Positions 1 to 5,369 of a stretch of DNA of 5,369 nt are shown here, one piece after another (position 1 is the stretch's first letter; each line of letters starts with the position of its first letter). Under the pieces are notes generated by a model that saw only the letters and a list, made by a program, of their open reading frames with translations, had not been told where the DNA came from and searched no databases. The translations under genes were made by a program, and so were the position numbers. Origin of the DNA: an uncultured Carnobacterium sp. (GTDB lineage: Bacteria > Bacillota > Bacilli > Lactobacillales > Aerococcaceae); NCBI GenBank assembly GCA_905371865.1, contig CAJPNA010000111.1, forward strand, positions 1-5,369, in the 5' to 3' direction.

Positions 1-1
1 G

Positions 2-643
2 TCTACTCTTATTCGAACGATTAACAGAATGCTTGATATCAGCGAAGGAAAGTTAACGGTTGATGGTACTGATGTAAGTAAGTTAAAAGGAAAATCTTTA
101 CGTAAATTTCGTAGAAATAAAGTAGGTATGATTTTCCAATCTTTTAATTTAGTAACTAGAACAACTGTTATTAAGAACGTATTGACGTCCATAGTACCAG
201 ACATTCCATTCTTCCGTTCATTATTTGGAATTTATACAAAAAAAGAAAAATTACATGCTTTAGAAGCATTGGATAAAGTCGGAATTGTTGATAAAGCATT
301 TATTCGGGCGGATCAGTTATCAGGTGGTCAACAACAACGTGTTGCCTTGGCTCGTACATTAGCGCAAAATCCAGAAATTATTCTTGCCGATGAACCAGTA
401 GCAGCACTAGATCCTGTAACAGCTAAACGCGTTATGGAAGACTTTAAACGAATTAATAAAGAGATGAATATTTCAATCCTTTTAAATATTCACCACGTTG
501 AATTAGCTTTAGAATACGCAGATCGTATTTTAGGTATTAGAGATGGTGAAATCGTGTATGATGGTCCTAGTTCCGAAGTAACACCTGAAGTCTTAGATTT
601 AATCTACAAAGGAAAGGTGGAGGGGTTGAATGAAACTAAGTAA
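2..643 (+). CDS. phnC: Phosphonate-type ABC transporter ATP-binding protein PhnC (5' partial)
   Basis: Cytoplasmic ATPase subunit that should drive a PhnCDE-type importer by binding and hydrolysing ATP at the membrane. The reading frame is open from base 2, so the gene enters from the left edge. The first ATG (base 29) is internal, because the frame before it reads STLIRTINRM, the end of a Walker A motif (GxGKST) and the helix after it. In the 213 visible residues I see the Q-loop (FQSFN, Q46), a helical subdomain with the PhnC-like FRSLFGIYTKKEK stretch (about 71-83), the signature LSGGQQQR (106-113), Walker B IILADEP with catalytic Glu131, the D-loop AALDP and the switch histidine (NIHH, His164). 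About 40 residues are missing compared with the usual PhnC length of about 250. It overlaps the first permease gene by 14 bases, so the two are probably translationally coupled. The family includes phosphonate, phosphite and phosphate-ester importers; the substrate cannot be read from the ATPase. Confidence 0.93.
   Translation, partial: STLIRTINRMLDISEGKLTVDGTDVSKLKGKSLRKFRRNKVGMIFQSFNLVTRTTVIKNVLTSIVPDIPFFRSLFGIYTKKEKLHALEALDKVGIVDKAFIRADQLSGGQQQRVALARTLAQNPEIILADEPVAALDPVTAKRVMEDFKRINKEMNISILLNIHHVELALEYADRILGIRDGEIVYDGPSSEVTPEVLDLIYKGKVEGLNETK
614..625 (+). promoter_or_regulatory. Ribosome binding site of first phnE, inside phnC
   Basis: The purine-rich run AAGGTGGAGGGG lies within the last codons of phnC and ends 4 bases before the ATG at 630. 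The AGGTGG core sits about 9 bases upstream of that ATG, which is good Shine-Dalgarno spacing. This supports the overlapping start at 630 over any later methionine. Confidence 0.75.
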
Positions 644-1448
644 ACTCTTTGCACCAAAGGAATATACACTAGAGAACGGGACTACGGTAAAAGAACCACG
701 TTCGAAAGCAATTATTATTACGATTTTGCTTCTTGTGGCAATGTATTACGCTGCTAAAGTAACGGGATTTAACTTAAAAACGCTTATGCAACGTGGTGGA
801 CAATTCTTTGTAATGATTGGTAGAATGTTCCCACCAAACTGGGAATACTCTAGTTCAATTTGGTCACCATTAATCGATACGATTAAAATGTCCTTATTGG
901 GGTCTTTATTAGGATCGATTTTAGTAATTCCTTTTGCGATTATTGCATCTAGCAACATTGTAAAAAATAAGTTTGTAATTAGTTTAAGCCGTTTATTTTT
1001 AAGTGTTGTTCGAACATTACCAACACTAGTAACCGCATTAATTGCTACATATATATTCGGTTTAGGAACACTCGCTGGTACGTTTGCGATTGCAACCTAT
1101 ACATTCGCTTATTGTGGAAAACAACTATACGAGCAAATCGAAACGGTTGATATGGGGGCTTTCGAAGCTGCCGAAGCCTTGGGAGCGACAAAAGGAAAAG
1201 CTTTTTCAAGTGCTATTATTCCGCAAATCTTACCAGGTTATATAGCTTCCTCTTTATATTGCTTTGAAGGGAATGTGAGATACGCTTCTATTCTTGGTTA
1301 TGTAGGTGCTGGTGGTATAGGAATTATTTTAAACGAAAACTTAGGTTGGCGTGAATATAGCAACGTCGGAATGATTCTAGTGATTCTTTTCTTTACTGTA
1401 GTCATGATCGAAAGTATTAGTTATTATTTACGTACTAAATTAGCGTAG
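630..1448 (+). CDS. phnE: Phosphonate-type ABC transporter permease PhnE, first copy
   Basis: Integral membrane permease of the PhnCDE importer family, 272 residues and close to full family length. Hydrophobic segments lie near residues 27-42, 83-107, 117-143, 147-163, 219-235 and 245-266. A hydrophilic extracytoplasmic-type stretch (about 46-80) follows the first one. The coupling loop that contacts the ATPase is a near-canonical EAA motif: EAAEALGA at 179-186, continuing to IIPQILP (196-202). After it comes the PhnE hallmark NVRYASILGYVGAGGIG (215-231). The start at 630 is backed by a strong ribosome binding site and overlaps the end of phnC by 14 bases, so the two are surely co-transcribed. 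A second, divergent permease gene follows after 12 bases, so the channel is probably a PhnE1-PhnE2 heterodimer (inference). The Phn permease family is clear. The substrate is not: phosphonate, phosphite and related phosphorus compounds are all possible. Confidence 0.93.
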   Translation: MKLSKLFAPKEYTLENGTTVKEPRSKAIIITILLLVAMYYAAKVTGFNLKTLMQRGGQFFVMIGRMFPPNWEYSSSIWSPLIDTIKMSLLGSLLGSILVIPFAIIASSNIVKNKFVISLSRLFLSVVRTLPTLVTALIATYIFGLGTLAGTFAIATYTFAYCGKQLYEQIETVDMGAFEAAEALGATKGKAFSSAIIPQILPGYIASSLYCFEGNVRYASILGYVGAGGIGIILNENLGWREYSNVGMILVILFFTVVMIESISYYLRTKLA

Positions 1449-1454
1449 GAGGGG
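1447..1454 (+). promoter_or_regulatory. Ribosome binding site of second phnE, overlapping a stop codon
   Basis: AGGAGGGG begins on the second base of the TAG stop codon of the first permease gene and ends 6 bases before the ATG at 1461. It is close to the ideal Shine-Dalgarno sequence and fixes the start of the second permease. Overlap with the stop suggests that a terminating ribosome can re-initiate here. Confidence 0.8.
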
Positions 1455-1460
1455 ACTTAA

Positions 1461-2270
1461 ATGAATGAAGCTGTTTTAAATCAATATCAAAAATCTCCTC
1501 GTACTTGGATTGTAAAATTAATGGTTGTTTTAATCCTTGTAACACTTGTTACTTGGTCTGGTACGACCATTGAATTAAGTAAAGTACCTGAAAATGGTGC
1601 AGAAATTTCTAAAAATATTATTAAAGGTATTTTCTCTCCTGATACAACACTTTTATTCGATAAAACAAATAAAGGTGTAGCTTACTTATTGTTAGAAACA
1701 ATCTGTATTGCGTTTTTAGGAACTTTAGTAGGATCAATTTTAGCAATCCCATTTGCATTCTTATCTTCAACAAATATCGTTCCAAAGCCGGTAGCATTAG
1801 TTTTTCGTACATTAATTATGGCAATCCGGACAGTTCCAACATTAATTTATGGATTAATGTTTATTCGTGTGACTGGTCCAGGAGCATTTACAGGTCTTTT
1901 AACAATGTCTGTAGCATCAATTGGAATGATTTCTAAATTATATATCGAAGCAATCGAAGACTTAGATTACAAGATTTTAGAATCTTTAGATGCTAGTGGT
2001 TGTAACTTTTATCAAAAGATACGATTTGGAATCCTTCCTCAATTAATTCCATCTTTCATTTCAACGGTTATTTATCGTTTTGATATGAATTTAAGAGATG
2101 CGACTGTCTTAGGGATGGTTGGTGCCGGTGGTATCGGTTCTCCTTTAATGTTTGCAATGAGTGCTTATAAATGGAATGAAGTAGGGGCCATTCTTTGCGG
2201 ATTAATCATTTTAGTATTATTCATTGAATTTGTATCTACTAAGATTCGTACACGTTTAGCACGTGGTTAA
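1461..2270 (+). CDS. phnE: Phosphonate-type ABC transporter permease PhnE, second copy
   Basis: Second membrane permease of the importer, 269 residues, related to the gene before it but clearly divergent. Hydrophobic segments lie near residues 16-33, 75-103, 110-135, 141-158 and 243-260, with a polar stretch at about 34-72. The coupling loop is a weaker EAA motif: ESLDASGC at 174-181, continuing to GILPQLIP (190-197). Glu and Gly are kept, but both alanines of the EAA triplet are changed. The family signature NLRDATVLGMVGAGGIG follows at 210-226. Shared landmarks with the first copy (GS.LAIPFA-like helix, IRTVPTLI, PQL.P, the GAGGIG block) point to an old duplication within the family. It is the last gene of the operon: a strong terminator starts 19 bases after its stop. 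With the first copy it probably makes an asymmetric permease pair served by PhnC. Confidence 0.93.
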   Translation: MNEAVLNQYQKSPRTWIVKLMVVLILVTLVTWSGTTIELSKVPENGAEISKNIIKGIFSPDTTLLFDKTNKGVAYLLLETICIAFLGTLVGSILAIPFAFLSSTNIVPKPVALVFRTLIMAIRTVPTLIYGLMFIRVTGPGAFTGLLTMSVASIGMISKLYIEAIEDLDYKILESLDASGCNFYQKIRFGILPQLIPSFISTVIYRFDMNLRDATVLGMVGAGGIGSPLMFAMSAYKWNEVGAILCGLIILVLFIEFVSTKIRTRLARG

Positions 2271-2289
2271 TGATTATCTATTAAATAAC

Positions 2290-2328
2290 AAAAAAACGAC
2301 TTACAGAGCATTTCTGTAAGTCGTTTTT
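2290..2328. terminator. Bidirectional intrinsic terminator between phnE and yesL
   Basis: A perfect 15-base inverted repeat (arms 2292-2306 and 2314-2328) extends to 16 pairs with A2307-T2313, leaving the 5-base loop GCATT. The left flank is a run of seven A and the right end a run of five T, so either strand's transcript carries a hairpin followed by a U tract. It lies between convergent genes, 19 bases after the phnE stop and 27 bases beyond the yesL stop, so it can end both transcripts. Confidence 0.92.
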
Positions 2329-2355
2329 GCATATATTTATATATATTAAATCATA

Positions 2356-2982
2356 TCATTTTACTTTTGTGAAAAATTCACGAATTAATGATGCAAAAGT
2401 ATAAGCTAAACCAGCAAATCCGATTACTAAAAAGAATAAAAAAACAGGAACTGTTTGATAAATAAAGAAAATAGTTGTAATGACGAATGCCGAAGCCATT
2501 ATAAGCGATTGAAATGGCATTACAATAATGAGTAAGTAACTGTTCTTGATAAGACGTTTAATTGGACTGAAATATTTAGTCGTCATTGCAAGACCAATAA
2601 TTGAAGCTACAATAGTTGTTACTAAAATCAACACTGATAAAACAAATAACATAAAACCAAATGTTCTAAATAAATCAACGTTGTTATTCGCAAAATTCCA
2701 GTAGAATTGAGCCATATATATCATAGCAGCGATTAAAACTAAATACACAATCCATAGGACCATCTTTTTAGTGATATCACGTTTAAATTCATTCCAGAAA
2801 GGTTTGATAATAGTTCGATTTTCATCCTCAGAAAGTTTAAGCGTTGTATGAATTAAGGCAGAAACTGCTGGACCAATCGTAACAACAGGTATACATAGAA
2901 CGATAAATAATAGATTTAATAAAATAACATCAGCAACTAATGTAGCGAAATGCCAAAACTTGCTGTCTTGATTATATTGCAT
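2356..2982 (-). CDS. YesL/DUF624 family integral membrane protein
   Basis: A 208-residue membrane protein that I assign to the YesL (DUF624) family of Bacillota. Five hydrophobic segments lie near residues 14-36, 73-94, 106-131, 148-171 and 173-198. Family-type features are an N-terminal helix running into CIPVVTIGPAVSAL (30-43), then TLKL followed by an acidic stretch and PFWNEFKRD (61-69) in the first cytoplasmic-type loop. The C-terminal tail is basic (REFFTKVK). The biochemical function of the family is unknown. In Bacillus subtilis yesL sits among genes for plant polysaccharide use, and relatives often neighbour sugar ABC transporters; no such genes are visible here. The ATG is supported by AAGGATGG about 6-8 bases upstream. 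It appears monocistronic: it is flanked by a terminator on each side and has its own promoter region. The gene converges on the phn operon. Confidence 0.82.
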   Translation of the reverse strand: MQYNQDSKFWHFATLVADVILLNLLFIVLCIPVVTIGPAVSALIHTTLKLSEDENRTIIKPFWNEFKRDITKKMVLWIVYLVLIAAMIYMAQFYWNFANNNVDLFRTFGFMLFVLSVLILVTTIVASIIGLAMTTKYFSPIKRLIKNSYLLIIVMPFQSLIMASAFVITTIFFIYQTVPVFLFFLVIGFAGLAYTFASLIREFFTKVK

Positions 2983-2988
2983 GAGAGA

Positions 2989-2996
2989 CCATCCTT
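2989..2996 (-). promoter_or_regulatory. Ribosome binding site of the yesL-like gene
   Basis: On the - strand the sequence reads AAGGATGG, then TCTCTC, then ATG. The AAGGA core matches the anti-Shine-Dalgarno sequence with normal spacing and supports the start at 2982. Confidence 0.65.
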
Positions 2997-3015
2997 AATA
3001 ATTAATTACTTTAAT

Positions 3016-3044
3016 AGTATACTTTGAGGTGCTTTAAAATGCAA
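3016..3044 (-). promoter_or_regulatory. Candidate promoter, proximal, for the yesL-like gene
   Basis: On the - strand TTGCAT (3039-3044) is separated by exactly 17 bases from TATACT (3016-3021). The -10 box matches TATAAT at five of six positions, while the -35 box keeps only TTG. Transcription would start near 3009, giving a leader of about 27 bases that contains the ribosome binding site. The spacing and place are good, but the region is very AT-rich, so chance matches are likely. Confidence 0.45.
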
Positions 3045-3080
3045 TGATGTTTCTTATTCTATTTTAGATTCATATAGGTT

Positions 3081-3110
3081 TACATAATATATATTATACT
3101 AAGTTATGTA
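3081..3110. repeat. AT-rich inverted repeat in the yesL upstream region
   Basis: TACATAA (3081-3087) and its reverse complement TTATGTA (3104-3110) are separated by 16 bases. A perfect 14-base palindrome, ATAATATATATTAT (3084-3097), overlaps the left arm. The distal candidate promoter of the yesL-like gene runs through it, so it could be an operator. In such AT-rich DNA it may also be chance or simply a melting-prone spacer. Confidence 0.35.
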
Positions 3111-3114
3111 TCAA
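3086..3114 (-). promoter_or_regulatory. Candidate promoter, distal, for the yesL-like gene
   Basis: On the - strand TTGATA (3109-3114) is followed after 17 bases by TATATT (3086-3091). Each box matches the SigA consensus at five of six positions. Transcription would start near 3079, leaving a leader of about 97 bases. It lies just downstream of the addA terminator. The -10 box overlaps an AT palindrome, and the local AT-richness lowers confidence. Confidence 0.4.
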
Positions 3115-3140
3115 AAATTAATATATCCTCCATCATCAAC

Positions 3141-3178
3141 AAAATACGCCCAGCGTTTATTAGTAACGCTGAGCGCAT
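3141..3178 (-). terminator. Intrinsic terminator of addA
   Basis: Arms 3147-3157 and 3165-3175 pair over 11 bases around a 7-base loop. The single non-Watson-Crick position (C3150/A3172) becomes a G-U wobble only in the - strand transcript. There the stem can also extend outward by three more pairs (3144-3146 with 3176-3178), one of them another G-U. The - strand transcript then runs into UAUUUUGUU. The strand-specific wobble and U run show that it ends addA, whose stop is only 7 bases upstream. Confidence 0.82.
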
Positions 3179-3184
3179 AATCAT

Positions 3185-5369
3185 TTATATAGCTTTTAAT
3201 GTATCGATATCTATATTCTTGTTAATTGATAATAAACATAGAACTTTTCTTGTAACTTTTTTGCTACAACTAATGCTTAATGCATCGGCGTATATATTCA
3301 ATTGGTCTTTATATTTACGGACAATGCTTTGAATTCCTTCTGTAGAATCAACGACATAATCTGTCTTATAATCAAATACAATAATCTCATCGTCTAATTC
3401 GATATAACCATCAATTATCCCGTGAATCATCATCAAATCATCTGTCTGAATCGATCTAAAGAAATTGTTTGCTTCTAATACATAAGAAAATGCTTGCTCA
3501 CGTACTAAAGAATGTGAATTATGCACAATCCATTGACCGAATTCTGATTGGAAGAATTCGTATGCTTGCGTCAATGGAACTTTTGCAGCAACTTCTGGTG
3601 TAATTTCATTAGATTCAACCAAACTTCTGAGTAACTGTTCTAATGAATCTAGTGTGATTTCACTTCTAAAGTCTACTTTCTGCATTAATAAATGGAGAGC
3701 ACTACCTCTTTGGGCTCCAGTAACATTTTTTGAAGTAGTTTCCATAAAGCGTGGTTGTTCCAATGTAGGAGAGAGGTATATTGCTCTTCTCCCCTCTTCT
3801 ATCAAGCTATTTTGTGATAATTCTTCAATAACTGGATCTTCAAGGACACGTTTTAGTTCAGAAACACTTTGATAGCTTGTTGTCTTGCTTTCAACGTCGA
3901 ACTGATAATCTTGTTGAATGGTTTGTAGCATTTTTTGTACTCGATTCTTCAATTCACGTGGAGATTCGGCCTCGCTGTAATATTCATGCCAATCTTCTTG
4001 GAAAACCACCTTACCACTGATTTCATGGATATAGCGTTTGCTGTTCGATACAATATCAGTTTTCGCAATAATTTCAGGAGTAATCTTGTATTGTTCACGA
4101 ATCGCACTCAGTAGCATCCAGTTAAGGAATGTACTGCTTTTGAATCGTGCTTGATACGGTAAAATTTCACTAGATTCATTTGTTAAAAAAGCATACTTCT
4201 TCTTAAAGGTCTCGTAATTTTTAAGAGTACCTACAATAATTAGTTTTTCACGTGCACGCGTCATCGCTACATATAATTTACGCATCTCTTCAGAGAGTAA
4301 TTTTTTCTTCTCGAAGTTTCGCGTGGCTACCGCTTGAACGGTTGGATACGTAATACGTGTGCTTAAATCAAAGTAATTCGTACCTACACCAATCTCATCT
4401 GAACACATGATAGATGCTTTTAAGTCTTGCATATTAAATTTTCGATTGGTATCAATTAAGAATACAATTGGGAATTCCAACCCTTTACTTGCGTGAATTG
4501 TCATCACTTGTACAGCGTTGGAATCCATTGCTATTGGCGCTTCATCTAAATCTTTTTCTTTCTTTTGAAGAGCTTCAATGAAACGAATAAAGTTACGAAC
4601 GCCCTTAAAACTACTGGATTCATATTGATGTGCATGTTCGTATAACGCATGCAAGTTTACAGCTCTTTGCACACCGTTTGATTGTCCATGAACATATTCC
4701 AAGTAATGCGTATCCATATAAATTTCCCAGATTAACTGAGCGATGGATTCGTTATTAGCGCTGTCTCTCCATTTATTTAATAGGGTTAAAAAGCTTTCTA
4801 GACGTTCTTTAAGCGTTAATTGTTGCTTGGAATCATAGTAGTCCAGATCTTGCAACTTAAATTTAGAAACAAATTGGCAAATTGCTTCGTAGTAACTTGT
4901 ATTTTTGGATGTTGTACGAATGTGCGCCAATGCGATTTCGTCTAATCCGACAAGTCCTGAACGCAATACAGCAACTAATGGAATATCTTGTAATGGATTA
5001 TCAATCACTTTTAATAAAGAAACCATTGTTGTAATCTCAGTACGTTTAAAGTATGATTGCGCCTTTTGAACGTCCACTGGAATTCCATAAGCAACAAAAA
5101 TAGATTCGATTTTATCATTATTACTCTTTGTAGATGAAAGAATGGCGAAGTCTCCATAATTTACTGGACGTTTGGCATCTGCTTTATCATTCATCACTTC
5201 AAAAGGCGTATGAATCATCTCTTGAATACGTTGTGCAACATAATGAATCTCGTTTTCTACTTTTTCAAATTCTTCAGCTTCTTCTATGACTTCGACATCT
5301 TCTTTTAAATCAACATCTTCAATAAGGATGATTTCACTTGTTTTGTCGTCATCGTGTGAATAAGAGAGA
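3185..5369 (-). CDS. addA: ATP-dependent helicase/nuclease subunit AddA (RexA), 5' partial
   Basis: AddA pairs with AddB to unwind and degrade DNA double-strand ends and load the recombination machinery. The frame stays open to the right edge, so the ATG at 5218 is internal: before it comes an acidic linker and IHYVAQRIQEM, which fits AddA. I count 727 visible residues of a protein usually about 1,200 long; the N-terminal helicase domain with Walker A and B lies outside. Visible parts, in order (fragment numbering): motif IV region DFAILSSTK (73-81); VIDNPLQDIPLVAVLRSGLVG (121-141), strongly AddA-like; motif V VMTIHASKGLEFP (288-300); motif VI LYVAMTRAREKL (365-376). The RecB-family nuclease domain has GSALH (His559), GIIDG (Asp653), the catalytic DYKTD (Asp666, Lys668) and QLNIYADAL (Gln689, Tyr693). 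Asp666 lies about 61 residues from the end, as does the catalytic Asp1172 of 1,232-residue B. subtilis AddA, so the C-terminus is complete. AddB is not visible and would normally lie upstream of addA. Oddity: motif IV lacks its usual arginine. Confidence 0.95.
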   Translation of the reverse strand, partial: LSYSHDDDKTSEIILIEDVDLKEDVEVIEEAEEFEKVENEIHYVAQRIQEMIHTPFEVMNDKADAKRPVNYGDFAILSSTKSNNDKIESIFVAYGIPVDVQKAQSYFKRTEITTMVSLLKVIDNPLQDIPLVAVLRSGLVGLDEIALAHIRTTSKNTSYYEAICQFVSKFKLQDLDYYDSKQQLTLKERLESFLTLLNKWRDSANNESIAQLIWEIYMDTHYLEYVHGQSNGVQRAVNLHALYEHAHQYESSSFKGVRNFIRFIEALQKKEKDLDEAPIAMDSNAVQVMTIHASKGLEFPIVFLIDTNRKFNMQDLKASIMCSDEIGVGTNYFDLSTRITYPTVQAVATRNFEKKKLLSEEMRKLYVAMTRAREKLIIVGTLKNYETFKKKYAFLTNESSEILPYQARFKSSTFLNWMLLSAIREQYKITPEIIAKTDIVSNSKRYIHEISGKVVFQEDWHEYYSEAESPRELKNRVQKMLQTIQQDYQFDVESKTTSYQSVSELKRVLEDPVIEELSQNSLIEEGRRAIYLSPTLEQPRFMETTSKNVTGAQRGSALHLLMQKVDFRSEITLDSLEQLLRSLVESNEITPEVAAKVPLTQAYEFFQSEFGQWIVHNSHSLVREQAFSYVLEANNFFRSIQTDDLMMIHGIIDGYIELDDEIIVFDYKTDYVVDSTEGIQSIVRKYKDQLNIYADALSISCSKKVTRKVLCLLSINKNIDIDTLKAI

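Noticed and set aside
29..31. ATG at 29 as the start of phnC
   Set aside because: The frame is open to the window edge and encodes the end of Walker A before this codon. Starting at 29 would remove the ATP-binding loop.
746..958. A 70-codon open frame on the - strand within the first phnE
   Set aside because: It lies wholly inside a well-supported permease gene on the other strand, has no recognisable ribosome binding site or domain, and is the shadow expected in such DNA.
1621..1812. A 63-codon open frame on the - strand within the second phnE
   Set aside because: It is antisense to a conserved permease and shows no family motif or independent signals.
2983..3184. A possible small gene, riboswitch or small RNA in the gap between addA and the yesL-like gene
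   Set aside because: Apart from the addA terminator, the candidate promoters, the AT inverted repeat and the ribosome binding site, I see no coding frame with a start signal and no structured leader.
3654..3872. A 72-codon open frame on the + strand within addA
   Set aside because: It is antisense to the AddA region leading into the nuclease domain, with no ribosome binding site and no recognisable protein features.
5216..5218. ATG at 5218 as the start of a short AddA
   Set aside because: The frame stays open to the window edge and continues in AddA-like sequence, so this is an internal methionine of a gene cut by the window.

Overview
The window is AT-rich, uses the standard genetic code (Trp as TGG, TGA as a stop) and has strong AGGAGG-type ribosome binding sites. 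Gene content fits a low-GC Bacillota (Firmicutes): AddA, the Gram-positive RecBCD-type nuclease subunit, a YesL/DUF624 membrane protein, and a PhnC-PhnE-PhnE transporter. I cannot name the genus. Lactobacillales, where AddA is called RexA, or Erysipelotrichia-like lineages are possible.

Layout: (1) Bases 2-2270 on the + strand hold the distal part of a phosphonate-family ABC importer operon. It contains phnC (ATPase, N-terminus cut by the window edge), then two different phnE permeases. The genes are tightly packed: a 14-base overlap, then a 12-base gap with the second ribosome binding site starting inside the previous stop codon. The operon closes at a strong, symmetrical hairpin (2290-2328) that can terminate transcription in both directions. 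The substrate-binding protein PhnD is not in the window and should lie upstream if the operon is complete. (2) Bases 2356-2982 on the - strand hold a five-helix YesL/DUF624 membrane protein with its own ribosome binding site and two candidate promoters upstream. (3) Bases 3185-5369 on the - strand hold the C-terminal 727 residues of AddA, covering the second helicase domain and the RecB-type nuclease domain. The gene runs off the right edge and ends at an intrinsic terminator (3141-3178) that separates it from yesL.

How the genes work together: PhnC and the two PhnE proteins should form one membrane importer for a phosphonate, phosphite or other phosphorus-containing compound. AddA is half of the AddAB helicase-nuclease that processes DNA double-strand ends for recombination. 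The YesL protein has no evident link to either. The three transcription units look independent, divided by two terminators.

I found no mobile element, CRISPR array, tRNA, rRNA or riboswitch, and no convincing new system. This looks like ordinary chromosome. The points most worth a second look are a missing arginine in AddA helicase motif IV, the unequal coupling loops of the two PhnE proteins, and an AT palindrome inside a candidate promoter upstream of yesL.
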